Assembly: GCF_014647875.1 (NCBI RefSeq) | Contig: NZ_BMQA01000022.1 | Location: 1-64,000, forward strand | Reading direction: 5' to 3' | Length of the DNA: 64,000 nucleotides | DNA from: Streptomyces brasiliensis | GTDB taxonomy: Bacteria > Actinomycetota > Actinomycetes > Streptomycetales > Streptomycetaceae | Part shown: positions 43,022 through 51,407 of the stretch, in pieces | How the letters are laid out: every line of letters begins with the position of its first letter | Position numbering within the stretch: position 1 is the stretch's first letter | Notes under the pieces: generated by a model | The model's input: the letters and a program-made list of their open reading frames with translations, nothing else | Databases searched by the model: none | Told to the model about the DNA's origin: nothing | Position numbers and translations under genes: made by a program

Positions 43022-43040
43022 CCCGGTACCCGCCCGATCG

Positions 43041-43073
43041 CACCCCACGACCGAGTTGTACGGTCGTGGGGTG
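43041..43073 (+). promoter_or_regulatory. 13-bp inverted repeat spanning the SURF1 promoter and start codon
   Basis: CACCCCACGACCG (43041-43053) and CGGTCGTGGGGTG (43061-43073) are perfect inverted repeats. The second arm ends with the GTG start codon. TTGTAC at 43056-43061 may be the -10 of a leaderless message. Confidence 0.6.
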
Positions 43074-43862
43074 TACCGCTTCCTGTTGACCCGGCAGTGG
43101 GTGATCCTCACCCTGATCGCCCTGCTTCTGATCCCCACGATGATCAAGCTGGGCTTCTGGCAGAAGCACCGGTACGAGGAGCGCAGCGCCCGCAACCAGC
43201 TCGTCACCGACGCGCTGTCCGCCAAGCCGGTACCCGTGGAACAGCTCACCTCGCCGGGACACGCCGTGACGCGCGCCGAGCGGTACCGCAGCGTCACCGC
43301 GACGGGCACCTTCGACACCTCGCACGAGGTCGTGGTCCGCCGCCGCGTCAACTCCGACGACGAGGTCGGCTTCCACGTCCTCACCCCCTTCCGGCTCTCC
43401 GACGGCAAGGTACTGCTGGTCAACCGCGGCTGGATCCCGGCGAACGGCGTCCAGACCGCCTTCCCGAAGATCCCCGCGCCGCCCGCCGGCCGCACCACGG
43501 TCACCGGGCGGCTGATGACGGACGAGACGACCGCCGCGAGCGGCATCAAGAACATCGCCGGACTGCCCGACCGGCAGGTCATGCTGATCAACAGCGAGCA
43601 GGAGACACGGCGGCTCGGCGCCCAGGTGCTCGGCGGCTACATCGAGCAGACGGCGCCCGAGTCCAAGGGCGGCACCCCGCAGCAGATCTCCGACCCGGGC
43701 AAGGAAGACGCCCCGCTGAACTACGCGTACATGATCCAGTGGTGGCTGTTCGCCGCGGCCGTACCGGTCGGCTGGGTCGTCCTGGTCCGCCGCGAGACCC
43801 GGGACCGGGCGAACGCCGCGGCCGGGGAGAAGACCGCGGAGACGGAGCCCGCCGTGGTCTGA
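43071..43862 (+). CDS. SURF1-family cytochrome oxidase assembly protein
   Basis: Assists assembly of aa3-type cytochrome c oxidase. The 263-residue protein has an N-terminal helix (WVILTLIALLLIPTMIKLGF) followed by WQKHRYEER, a periplasmic SURF1 domain (ERYRSVTATGTFD, GFHVLTPFRLSDGKVLLVNRG with RGWIP), and a second helix near the C-terminus (NYAYMIQWWLFAAAVPVGWV). The GTG start at 43071 lies within a palindrome and no RBS is present. Confidence 0.93.
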   Translation: MYRFLLTRQWVILTLIALLLIPTMIKLGFWQKHRYEERSARNQLVTDALSAKPVPVEQLTSPGHAVTRAERYRSVTATGTFDTSHEVVVRRRVNSDDEVGFHVLTPFRLSDGKVLLVNRGWIPANGVQTAFPKIPAPPAGRTTVTGRLMTDETTAASGIKNIAGLPDRQVMLINSEQETRRLGAQVLGGYIEQTAPESKGGTPQQISDPGKEDAPLNYAYMIQWWLFAAAVPVGWVVLVRRETRDRANAAAGEKTAETEPAVV

Positions 43863-43954
43863 CCGGTCCGCACCTGTCACCGTGCGACCGGCCCCGTCAC
43901 CCGGCTGGGCGCGGTGCTGATTGTCCGCAGGGCCCACCGGGAAACCGGAAACCC

Positions 43955-45745
43955 GTGCACCCCCGCATCGAGGACTACGCCCTCATCGGCGACGAACAGA
44001 CGGCGGCCCTGGTCGGCAAGGACGGCTCCATCGACTGGCTGTGCCTGCCGCGGTTCGACTCCGGCGCCTGCTTCGCCCGGCTCCTGGGCGACGAGAACAA
44101 CGGGCACTGGCGGATCGCGCCGGTCGGCGCGGAGACCTGCTCGGGCCGCTCCTACCGTCCCGACACCCTCGTCCTCGACACCGAGTGGGAGACCCCGGAC
44201 GGGACGATCCGGGTCACCGACCTGATGCCGCAGCGCGACCGCGCCCCCGACGTCGTCCGCATCGTGGAGGGCCTCAGCGGCAAGGTCACCGTGCACAGCA
44301 CGCTCAAGCTCCGCTTCGACTACGGCCTGATCATCCCGTGGATGCGCAAGTCCGGCGGTCACCGGGTCGCGATCGCCGGACCGGACTCCGTGTGGCTGCG
44401 CAGCGAGCCCGCCGTGCGGACCTGGGGCCAGGATTTCGGCACGCACTCCGAGTTCACCGTCGAGGCGGGCGAGCGGGTCGCGTTCGTGCTCACCTGGCAC
44501 CCCTCACACGAACCGCGTCCGCCGCTGGTCGACCCGTACCGGTCGCTGGGCACCAGCATCACGGACTGGCAGCGCTGGGCGGCCCGCTGCCGCTACCAGG
44601 GGCCGTACCGGGACGTGGTCGTCCGCTCCCTCATCACCCTCAAGGCCCTCACCTACCGGCCGACCGGCGGCATCGTCGCCGCCGCCACCACCTCGTTGCC
44701 CGAACAGCTCGGCGGCGTGCGCAACTGGGACTACCGGTACTGCTGGCTGCGCGACGCCACTCTCACCCTCAGCGCCCTGGTCAAGGCGGGCTACCACAAC
44801 GAGGCCGAGGCCTGGCGCGACTGGCTGCTTCGCGCGGTCGCGGGCGACCCGGCCGACCTGCAGATCATGTACGGCGTCGCGGGCGAGCGCCGGCTGCCCG
44901 AGTTCGAGCTGGCCTGGCTGTCCGGCTTCGCCGGGTCGGCGCCCGTCCGGATCGGCAACGGCGCCGTGAGCCAGCTCCAGCTCGACGTGTACGGCGAGGT
45001 CATGGACTCCCTGTGGCTGGCCCGGCGCACGGGGCTCTCACCCAAGCCGCACATGTGGTCGCTGCAGGGCGTCCTGCTGGAGTGGCTGCGCACGCAGTGG
45101 CGGCAGCCGGACGAGGGCCTCTGGGAGGTGCGCGGCGGCCGCCGGCAGTTCGTGCACTCGAAGGTGATGGTCTGGGTGGCCGCCGACCGGGCGGTGCGCA
45201 CGCTGGAGGAGTATCCCGAGCTGCCCGGGGACCTCGAGGGCTGGCGGGCGCTGCGGGAAGAGGTGCACCGCGAGGTGTGCGAGAAGGGCTACGACCCCGA
45301 GCGCAACACCTTCACCCAGTACTACGGCTCGCGCGAACTGGACGCCGCGCTGCTGCTGATCCCCCGCGTCGGCTTCCTGCCGCCCGACGACCCGCGCATG
45401 ATCGGCACGGTGGACGCGGTCCGCGCGGAGCTGGGCCACGGCGGCTTCGTCCGGCGGTACGAGTACGGCAGCGCGGACTCGACCGTCGACGGGCTGCCGG
45501 GCGACGAGGGCGCCTTCCTGGCCTGCTCGTTCTGGCTGGCCGACGCGCTGCACCTGACGGGCCGTACGCAGGAGGCGCGGGAGCTGTTCGACCGGCTGGT
45601 GGGCCTCAGCAACGACGTGGGACTGCTGGCCGAGGAGTACGACCCGGAGTCCGACCGCCAGCTCGGCAACTTCCCGCAGGCGTTCAGCCACATCGGCCTG
45701 GTGAACACCGCCCTCACCCTGTTCGGGACGGACGGTGCAGGATAG
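43955..45745 (+). CDS. Glycoside hydrolase family 15 (trehalase/glucoamylase-like)
   Basis: A 596-residue cytoplasmic GH15 protein. The N-terminal domain (IEDYALIGDEQTAALVGKDG then SIDWLCLPRFDSGACFARLL) precedes an alpha/alpha barrel. NWDYRYCWLRDATLTLSAL is the family hallmark, and GNGAVSQLQLDVYGEVMD a further block. Mycobacterial homologues are trehalases; streptomycete ones may act on trehalose or small glucans. GTG 43955 starts the protein with only a weak RBS. The SDR gene follows 5 bp after the stop. Confidence 0.9.
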   Translation: MHPRIEDYALIGDEQTAALVGKDGSIDWLCLPRFDSGACFARLLGDENNGHWRIAPVGAETCSGRSYRPDTLVLDTEWETPDGTIRVTDLMPQRDRAPDVVRIVEGLSGKVTVHSTLKLRFDYGLIIPWMRKSGGHRVAIAGPDSVWLRSEPAVRTWGQDFGTHSEFTVEAGERVAFVLTWHPSHEPRPPLVDPYRSLGTSITDWQRWAARCRYQGPYRDVVVRSLITLKALTYRPTGGIVAAATTSLPEQLGGVRNWDYRYCWLRDATLTLSALVKAGYHNEAEAWRDWLLRAVAGDPADLQIMYGVAGERRLPEFELAWLSGFAGSAPVRIGNGAVSQLQLDVYGEVMDSLWLARRTGLSPKPHMWSLQGVLLEWLRTQWRQPDEGLWEVRGGRRQFVHSKVMVWVAADRAVRTLEEYPELPGDLEGWRALREEVHREVCEKGYDPERNTFTQYYGSRELDAALLLIPRVGFLPPDDPRMIGTVDAVRAELGHGGFVRRYEYGSADSTVDGLPGDEGAFLACSFWLADALHLTGRTQEARELFDRLVGLSNDVGLLAEEYDPESDRQLGNFPQAFSHIGLVNTALTLFGTDGAG

Positions 45746-45750
45746 GGACC

Positions 45751-46506
45751 ATGGATCTTGGACTGAAGGACCGGGTGTACGTCGTCACCGGGGCCACCCG
45801 CGGCCTCGGCAACGCCGCCGCGCGCGAGCTCGTCGCCGACGGGGCGAAGGTGGTCATCACGGGGCGGGACGCCGAGCGCGTCGCTGCGGCCGCAGCGGAA
45901 CTGGGGCCGAACGCGGCCGCGGTGGCCGTCGACAACGCCGACCCCGAGGCCGCGGCGCGGCTGATCGCGGCCGCGCGGGAGAACTTCGGCGGCTTCGACG
46001 GCGTGCTCGTGAGCGTCGGCGGGCCGCCGCCGGGGTTCGTCGCCGACAACTCGGACGAGCAGTGGACCGCGGCGTTCGAGTCGGTGTTCCTGGGTGCGGT
46101 ACGGGTCGCGCGCGCGGCGGCGGCCGAGCTGGATGCGGGCGGCGTCATCGGGTTCGTGCTGTCCGGGTCGGTGCACGAGCCGATCCCGGGGCTGACGATC
46201 TCCAACGGGCTGCGGCCCGGGCTGGCCGGGTTCGCGAAGTCGCTCGCGGACGAGCTGGGACCGCGGGGGATCCGGGTGGTGGGGCTGCTTCCGGCTCGCA
46301 TCGACACGGATCGCGTGCGCGAGCTGGACGCGATGTCCGCGGATCCGGAGGCGACTCGGGCGGCGCACGAGTCGCGGATTCCGTTGCGCCGGTATGGGAC
46401 GCCTTCTGAGTTCGGGCGGGTTGCTGCGTTTCTTCTCTCGCCGGCTGCTTCTTATCTGACCGGGATCATGGTGCCTGTGGATGGCGGGGTCCGGCACGGG
46501 TTCTGA
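45751..46506 (+). CDS. SDR-family protein with altered active site
   Basis: A 251-residue short-chain dehydrogenase fold: VTGATRGLGNAAAREL for cofactor binding and YLTGIMVPVDGG at the C-terminus. The serine region (LSGS, 137-140) is present, but the expected Tyr-xxx-Lys is replaced by N152-G-L-R155-P156 (TISNGLRPGLAG). This SN-xx-R arrangement occurs in a divergent SDR subgroup. It is tightly downstream of the GH15 gene. Activity and substrate are uncertain. Confidence 0.88.
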   Translation: MDLGLKDRVYVVTGATRGLGNAAARELVADGAKVVITGRDAERVAAAAAELGPNAAAVAVDNADPEAAARLIAAARENFGGFDGVLVSVGGPPPGFVADNSDEQWTAAFESVFLGAVRVARAAAAELDAGGVIGFVLSGSVHEPIPGLTISNGLRPGLAGFAKSLADELGPRGIRVVGLLPARIDTDRVRELDAMSADPEATRAAHESRIPLRRYGTPSEFGRVAAFLLSPAASYLTGIMVPVDGGVRHGF

Positions 46507-46541
46507 TGCGGCGATGACGGGTGCGGGTTGTGGGGGTTGCT

Positions 46542-46597
46542 CGCGCCCCACGCGGCGGAGCCGCATATCGACACAGCGCCACGCCCCTTCGGGGTGC
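46542..46597 (+). repeat. Streptomyces-type intergenic repeat with terminator hairpin, copy 2
   Basis: The core at 46542-46576 matches 3203-3236 almost exactly, including GCGGCGGAGCCGCATAT and GACACAG. A short hairpin (GCCCC-TTC-GGGGT, about 46583-46595) follows. Like copy 1, it lies between convergent genes. Confidence 0.7.
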
Positions 46598-46598
46598 T

Positions 46599-47186
46599 TC
46601 AACTCACCCTCTCGGCATGGTGTTTGACCGCCCCGAGTCGTACCTCCGCCGGAAGACCGGCCAGACCCGCTGAATCTCGGGCGTGGGTCAGGGACTCTGC
46701 CGTCAGGGTCTGCAGTGCCTCTCCCGGGTCCACGTCCGGTTCCAGTTGGAGCCAGACCCGGGCCCGCGGGGCGTTGCGGCGGCCGGTCAGGGTTGCCTGG
46801 GCATGGGACACGCCTGGCTGGTTGACCGCGTCCTCCGCCAGGACGGACTCCAGGGCGCGACCCCGCAGGAGCGCGCCCTCGCCGTCGCCCGTGTCCACCA
46901 GGACCTCGGTGAGGCGGTGGCGGCGCAGGAGTGCGGTCAGCCACCAGAGCGCGAGCAGGACGAGGATCGCCAGTGCCGCGACGACCGTGGGCCACCACCA
47001 GCCGGCGTCCCGCCAGTGCGTCCGCTCGGCTTCGCTGAGCAGGACGTCGTGCCGGTTGTCGTGGATCCACCAGGACGGGGGCCGAACGCCCAGGCCCACC
47101 GTCAGGGCGGAGCCGCCCAGGACGACCAGCAGCAGCCCGGCCAGGCCGATCATTACGCGGTTGACTGTCCTGAGCATCGTCCTCAT
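46599..47186 (-). CDS. amaP: Alkaline shock response membrane anchor protein AmaP
   Basis: A 195-residue AmaP-like protein. Two helices (NRVMIGLAGLLLVVLGGSAL and PTVVAALAILVLLALWWLTA) flank a short extracytoplasmic loop, and a cytoplasmic domain follows. In Gram-positives AmaP tethers Asp23 to the membrane. Last gene of the operon; its ATG overlaps the upstream stop as ATGA. The C-terminal region (DPGEALQTLTAESLTHARDS) looks designed for protein contact, which is inference. Confidence 0.88.
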   Translation of the reverse strand: MRTMLRTVNRVMIGLAGLLLVVLGGSALTVGLGVRPPSWWIHDNRHDVLLSEAERTHWRDAGWWWPTVVAALAILVLLALWWLTALLRRHRLTEVLVDTGDGEGALLRGRALESVLAEDAVNQPGVSHAQATLTGRRNAPRARVWLQLEPDVDPGEALQTLTAESLTHARDSAGLAGLPAEVRLGAVKHHAERVS

Positions 47187-47860
47187 CCCCTCCGTCCGGG
47201 TCGGGCCACGTGCACCGACAGTGCGGGCGAGCGGGACAGGCCCAGGCCCCGGATCGCGTCGGCAAGGGTCACATCGAGGTCGGCGCGGACGTCGTCCAGG
47301 TCGCGGAAGTGGGAGATCGCGCGGACGTCGGCCTTCCTGCGGCGCAGGCGCACCCGGACCGACCGTACGCCGGAGATCTCCATGGCCCGGTCGCGCAGTA
47401 CCTGGGCGGCCGCGGCGTTCTGGAGGCCGGCCCGGACGTCGGCGTGGGTACGGCGCATGGGCAGCAGGTCCCGCAGACCCGGCGTGACGGCGAGCACGAT
47501 CAGCCACAGGCCGAGCGCCGCGGCGACGCCGGCGCCGACCAGCACCCAGGTGTCGTCGAGGGGGCGCTGGGCGAGTTGCGTGGCCAGTTCGCGGCGCCAC
47601 CGCATGGCGGGGCGGTGGGCGCGGACGGCCGTGACGTCGTACAGGAAGACGCCCGCGCCGAGCAGGAGCAGCAGCGCGACGATGCCCGCGGGGACACGGC
47701 GCGCGGACCAGAAGCGGCCGTCGCCGCCGCCCTCGCCCGCCAGGGCGGGCGGCGGGTCGTAGGCCGCGGCCGAGGCCGACTGGTCGAGGTCGGGGCCGGC
47801 CGTCTTCTCCATGACCGGCGCCGTCGGTGTGGTGGTGTCGGTGCCCTGGGACTCGCTCAT
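47183..47860 (-). CDS. DUF6286 membrane protein of the Asp23 operon
   Basis: A 225-residue protein with a polar N-terminus (about 50 residues) and two membrane helices (VPAGIVALLLLLGAGVFLYD; WVLVGAGVAAALGLWLIVLA). The cytoplasmic C-terminal domain contains VRVRLRRRKADVRAISHF and VRADLDVTLADAIRGLG, an Asp23-like helix-strand flavour. Overlaps of 4 bp at each end lock it into the operon. The family occurs with Asp23 proteins in actinobacteria; function unknown. Confidence 0.85.
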   Translation of the reverse strand: MSESQGTDTTTPTAPVMEKTAGPDLDQSASAAAYDPPPALAGEGGGDGRFWSARRVPAGIVALLLLLGAGVFLYDVTAVRAHRPAMRWRRELATQLAQRPLDDTWVLVGAGVAAALGLWLIVLAVTPGLRDLLPMRRTHADVRAGLQNAAAAQVLRDRAMEISGVRSVRVRLRRRKADVRAISHFRDLDDVRADLDVTLADAIRGLGLSRSPALSVHVARPGRRG

Positions 47861-48240
47861 CGCGCCCTCCCGTGTGCCGCGCCGTGCACGGGTGCCGGAT
47901 GCAGCCGCTCCACCTCGACGGCGACCTCCGGAACCTCCATGCCCACCAACGCGCCTACCCGCTCGACGACATGACGACGCACGGCGGCACAGCGAGCGCC
48001 GATGTCGGTCGGGTAGCCGAGTTCGAGATGGACCCGGATCCGGACCGCGTCATGGTGGGTGACCACGGTCGCGTGCGGGGGCGCGGCCTCCTCGGGCAGG
48101 GGGCCCAGGGCTTCCCGTGCCGCCTGCGCGGCGACCTTGGCCACGACCCGGTCGGCGATCCTGGTGGCGCCGCGCTCGCCCGGCGGGACGACGGTGAGGG
48201 GTCTGCGCGCCGCACCGGCCGCGCCGCTCACGGGCGTCAC
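47857..48240 (-). CDS. Asp23/Gls24-family envelope stress protein, second copy
   Basis: A 127-residue Asp23 protein beginning with GTG. IADRVVAKVAAQAAREALG matches the first helix of the family, AVRIRVHLELGYPTDI the central strands, and VVERVGALVGMEVPEVAVEV the C-terminal helix-strand. Cytoplasmic, probably membrane-associated through AmaP. It overlaps the genes on both sides by 4 bp. Confidence 0.88.
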   Translation of the reverse strand: MTPVSGAAGAARRPLTVVPPGERGATRIADRVVAKVAAQAAREALGPLPEEAAPPHATVVTHHDAVRIRVHLELGYPTDIGARCAAVRRHVVERVGALVGMEVPEVAVEVERLHPAPVHGAAHGRAR

Positions 48241-48431
48241 CGCCGCCGGTCGCGCTTGTCGTCGCGGGTCCGGAAGAAGTCACCGAGTTCCAGATCCCCC
48301 TCCAGGAACCGGCCTGCCACGAACCCGACGGCCCCCAGCGCCGCCACCAGCAGGAAGGCGCCGAACCCACCGAAGTACCCGGCGAAGCCCAGCGCCATCC
48401 CGGCGATCATGCCGACCACGGCCATGCTCAT
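48237..48431 (-). CDS. Small membrane protein of the Asp23 operon (DUF2273-like)
   Basis: A 64-residue protein consisting of two hydrophobic helices (AVVGMIAGMALGFAGYFGGF; GAFLLVAALGAVGFVAGRFL) and a charged tail (DFFRTRDDKRDRRR). Small proteins of this type accompany Asp23 and AmaP in many Gram-positives. ATG 48431 has a strong GAGGAGGG site. The stop overlaps the next start as GTGA. Confidence 0.85.
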   Translation of the reverse strand: MSMAVVGMIAGMALGFAGYFGGFGAFLLVAALGAVGFVAGRFLEGDLELGDFFRTRDDKRDRRR

Positions 48432-48478
48432 GCCGCCCTCCTCAGCCCCTCAGCCGTGCGTTGTCCGGTCGCCGGGCC

Positions 48479-48958
48479 TCACTGGATCCGGGGCGCCAGC
48501 TCCTCTTCCTCTTCCTCGGGCAGCTTGACATCACTCACCGCGATGTTGACCTCGACGACCTCGAGTCCGGTCATCCGCTCGACGGCGGCGACCACGTTCT
48601 CCCGCACGGCCCGTGCCACGTCGGAGATCGACACGCCGTAGTCGATGACGATCTCCAGGTCGAGCGCGGTCTGCACCTCGCCGACCTCGGCCTTGACACC
48701 CCGGCTGACCGACTTCGAACCGCCCGGCACCCGGTCGCGCACGGCTCCGAAAGTCCGCGAGAGTCCGCTGCCCATGTCGTGCACGCCGACCACGTCCCGC
48801 GCGGCCAGGCCGGCGATCTTCTCCACGACGCCGTCGGCGATCGTCGTCCGCCCCCGGGTCGCCGGATCGCCGCCGCCGCGTCTGACGGCCTTGCGGGCCT
48901 GCACCGGCTCGCTCTCGCCCTCCGCCGCTGTCCCCTTCCGCTCCGTCATCTCACTCAT
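48479..48958 (-). CDS. Asp23/Gls24-family envelope stress protein, first copy
   Basis: A 159-residue alkaline-shock protein. After a polar N-terminus, RGRTTIADGVVEKIAGLAAR opens the domain; VKAEVGEVQTALDLEIVIDY forms the strands, and ISDVARAVRENVVAAVERMT then GLEVVEVNIAVSDV the C-terminal helix-strand. The end is acidic (EEEEEE-type). First gene of the five-gene operon. Two starts, 48958 and 48949, are possible. Confidence 0.92.
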   Translation of the reverse strand: MSEMTERKGTAAEGESEPVQARKAVRRGGGDPATRGRTTIADGVVEKIAGLAARDVVGVHDMGSGLSRTFGAVRDRVPGGSKSVSRGVKAEVGEVQTALDLEIVIDYGVSISDVARAVRENVVAAVERMTGLEVVEVNIAVSDVKLPEEEEEELAPRIQ

Positions 48959-49046
48959 CGCCGTACGTCCCTTTCGGTCGTCGTCCTGTCACCAACGGTA
49001 TGTGCGGTTGCCCGGTCGTGCGCGGGTGATGCGGCAGGCTGGAGCA

Positions 49047-49766
49047 ATGACGGCGGAAAGATGGACACAGGCGGTGCGGCAGCAAGTCGGCCTGGGAAGG
49101 CTGATCGCGCTCGGCGGACCGGGGGACGGCGCGTGGATCACGGAGGCGGCGGCCGGCGCGGTGCTGCGGCAGGCGGCGGCCGAGGTGCCGGGCATACGCC
49201 TGGGCCCGCTGCGCATCGGCCTCGCCGACCCGGAGGACGTACACGCCCCCGTCGTACCACCCCCACCGGGTGCCCTGCCCCCGGGCCCGCTGCGCCTGAC
49301 GGCCGACTTCGCCGCGTCGGCGACGGAACCCCTGCCGACAACGGCGTCCCGCCTGCGTCGGGCGCTGTCGACCACAGCGAGGGAACGCCTCGGGCTGACG
49401 GTCACGGAGGTGGACCTGCGGGTGACCGACCTCCTGGACGAGGTACCAGACCGGGAACCGGTCCAGCCCCCACAGCCCCCACAGGCACGCGAGCCCACCG
49501 ACCCGGACGCGACCCGTGTCACGACCGCGGCCCTGTCCGTCCCGGGCACGACCCGGCTGACCGCCGGGCTGGGCGGCCTGGGCAGGGCGGTACACGTCGA
49601 GGAACACGGGGACGACACAACGCTGCGACGCCGCCATGTGCGCGTGGAGGTAGCGGTGAGCACGACGCACCGAACCCTGGACGTGACCCGCCGAATCCGC
49701 ACGGAGGTACGGGAATCACTCCCGGACCACCCGACGGTGACGGTGCTGGTGACAACGGTGAACTGA
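49047..49766 (+). CDS. P10-family-annotated protein with two Asp23-like modules
   Basis: The 239-residue protein belongs to a streptomycete family usually labelled nucleopolyhedrovirus P10. I see two Asp23-like halves. Residues 30-50 (ITEAAAGAVLRQAAAEVPGI) parallel the first Asp23 helix, and TARERLGLTVTEVDLRVTDL (110-129) parallels AVERMTGLEVVEVNIAVSDV of the neighbouring Asp23. The C-terminal half repeats the pattern (HVRVEVAVSTTHRTLDVTRR to the end). It is divergent from the Asp23 operon with an 88-bp gap. Confidence 0.75.
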   Translation: MTAERWTQAVRQQVGLGRLIALGGPGDGAWITEAAAGAVLRQAAAEVPGIRLGPLRIGLADPEDVHAPVVPPPPGALPPGPLRLTADFAASATEPLPTTASRLRRALSTTARERLGLTVTEVDLRVTDLLDEVPDREPVQPPQPPQAREPTDPDATRVTTAALSVPGTTRLTAGLGGLGRAVHVEEHGDDTTLRRRHVRVEVAVSTTHRTLDVTRRIRTEVRESLPDHPTVTVLVTTVN

Positions 49767-49803
49767 TCGTTCCTCGCTGTGGGCAGGCGTGCCGCAGGGC
49801 GAT

Positions 49804-49846
49804 GGGGGGGTCCCCCCGCTCGAACGAAGCCGAGAGCGGGAGAGGG
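49804..49846. repeat. Streptomyces-type intergenic repeat
   Basis: GGGGGGGTCCCCCC followed by CCGCTC-GAACGAAGCCGA-GAGCGG gives two adjacent hairpins. I recall this sequence type from many streptomycete intergenic regions. It lies between the convergent P10-family and enoyl-CoA hydratase genes and may terminate both. Confidence 0.55.
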
Positions 49847-49888
49847 TGGGCACAGCGGCCAGTACCGGGCGCCCACCCAGCCAACGGC

Positions 49889-50692
49889 TCACTCGCCCAG
49901 GCCGGCCAAGTCCCGCAGTCGCCGACTTTGCGCAGCCCGCTCCGCGGCACGCTGCGCGTCGTAGTCCCGGTCCAGCGCTCCGCGCAGCAACGCCTTGGTC
50001 TCCACCACGGCATCCCGCGGCGCGGCCACCAGGGCGAACGCCAAGTCCCGTACCGCCCCGTCGAGTTCGGTGGTGGGAACCGCGAGGTTGGCCAGGCCGG
50101 AGGCCACCGCCTCCTCGGCCTGGACGAAGCGACCCGTCACACAGATCTCCAGCGCACGGGCGTACCCGACCAGTCCCACCAGCGGATGCGTCCCCGTCAG
50201 GTCCGGCACGATACCGAGCGCGGTCTCGCGCATGGCGAACTGCACGTCGTCCGCGACGACGCGCAGATCACAGGCGAGCGCGAGCTGGAAACCGGCACCG
50301 ATGGCGTGCCCCTGCACGGCGGCGATGGACACGATGTCGTTGCGCCGCCACCAGGTGAAGCCCTCCTGGTAGCCGGCGATGGTCGCGTCCAGCTCGGCGT
50401 CGTCGCGGCGCGCGAGACCGGTGAAGGTCGGCTCGCCCGGAATCCCCTCCGGGGTGAACATCTGCCGGTCGAGACCGGCGGAGAAGGACTTGCCCTCGCC
50501 GCGCAGCACGACGACGCGGACGGAACCGGGCAGCATCCGCCCGGCCTCGGCCAACGCCCGCCACATCGCGGGGCTCTGGGCGTTGCGCTTGGCCGCGTTG
50601 GTCAGCGTCACCGTGGCGAGCGCGTCGTCGACGGTGAGCCGTACGCCGTCCTTGTCGAGTAGGGGAGCGAGGTCCTGCTCGGGCGAAGCCAT
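49889..50692 (-). CDS. Enoyl-CoA hydratase/isomerase
   Basis: A 267-residue crotonase-fold protein. FSAGLDRQMF and the oxyanion segment AAVQGHAIGAGFQLALACDL are diagnostic; MRETALGIVPDLTG contains the second glutamate region, followed by GYARALEICVTGRFVQAEEA. Residue variation around the catalytic glutamates makes hydratase versus isomerase uncertain. ATG 50692 has GGAGG; an ATG 27 nt upstream does not. Confidence 0.92.
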   Translation of the reverse strand: MASPEQDLAPLLDKDGVRLTVDDALATVTLTNAAKRNAQSPAMWRALAEAGRMLPGSVRVVVLRGEGKSFSAGLDRQMFTPEGIPGEPTFTGLARRDDAELDATIAGYQEGFTWWRRNDIVSIAAVQGHAIGAGFQLALACDLRVVADDVQFAMRETALGIVPDLTGTHPLVGLVGYARALEICVTGRFVQAEEAVASGLANLAVPTTELDGAVRDLAFALVAAPRDAVVETKALLRGALDRDYDAQRAAERAAQSRRLRDLAGLGE

Positions 50693-50840
50693 GGGGGCGC
50701 CTCCGATGAGTGCGGTCATCCTGTGGAGCGTACGGCGTCGGACCGTACGACGGCACAGCTAAGTGACTGCACAGTAACCACCCGGCCGATCACTCGACCG
50801 ACCGGGTGGCCACCATCGAAGCCGATGGGCCGCCCGGGGG

Positions 50841-51062
50841 TCAGGACGTTGCGGCCTTCTTGCCCCGGGTCGCTCCGCCACGCCCACGAAGCGTGACGCC
50901 CGACTCGCTGAGCATCCGGTGTACGAAGCCATACGAGCGGCCGGTCTCCTCGGCCAGCGCCCGGATACTCGCACCGGAGTCGTACTTCTTCTTCAGGTCT
51001 GCCGCGAGCTTGTCGCGCGCGGCGCCGGTCACCCGGCTGCCCTTCTTCAGAGTCTCGGCCAC
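50841..51062 (-). CDS. gbn: Gbn, GATC-binding nucleoid-associated protein
   Basis: A 73-residue basic protein that I recognise as Gbn (SCO1839 of S. coelicolor), an actinobacterial nucleoid-associated protein binding GATC followed by A/T-T. It has a helix-turn-helix (KKYDSGASIRALAEETGRSY then GFVHRMLSESGV) and a basic Gly/Arg/Lys tail. GTG 51062 follows the strong site GAGGAGG and gives exactly 73 residues. Its own upstream region is unusually rich in GATC, suggesting autoregulation. Confidence 0.93.
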   Translation of the reverse strand: MAETLKKGSRVTGAARDKLAADLKKKYDSGASIRALAEETGRSYGFVHRMLSESGVTLRGRGGATRGKKAATS

Positions 51063-51101
51063 CCGTGCCTCCTCATGGGAAGTGCGCTCTGGTCCCCTCA
51101 T

Positions 51102-51407
51102 GATCACCCCTCCGGGGCGGGATGGCCACCCATTCAGCAAGGTCCGTGAGACACGGTTTTGACGACAGGAGCACATCCCCACAAGTGGAATCGATAGTTC
51201 CGGTCGATCATGTCCATACCGCTGAACGGGTTGTTCCGCGAAGTGCCAGGTCAGACATACGAGACGGTCGACCCCTTGTCGACAAAGGGATCGACCGTCG
51301 GATCGATGTAGGACACACCCCGATACGAGGAGATCTCACACAGATGATGGATCACGGATAAGCCGAATGATCCATACGCAGTGGATCACCCTGGATCACG
51401 CATTCGA

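Noticed and set aside
50841..51182. 113-codon form of gbn starting at 51182
   Set aside because: The upstream part has no RBS; GTG 51062 has GAGGAGG and yields the 73-residue length known for the family.
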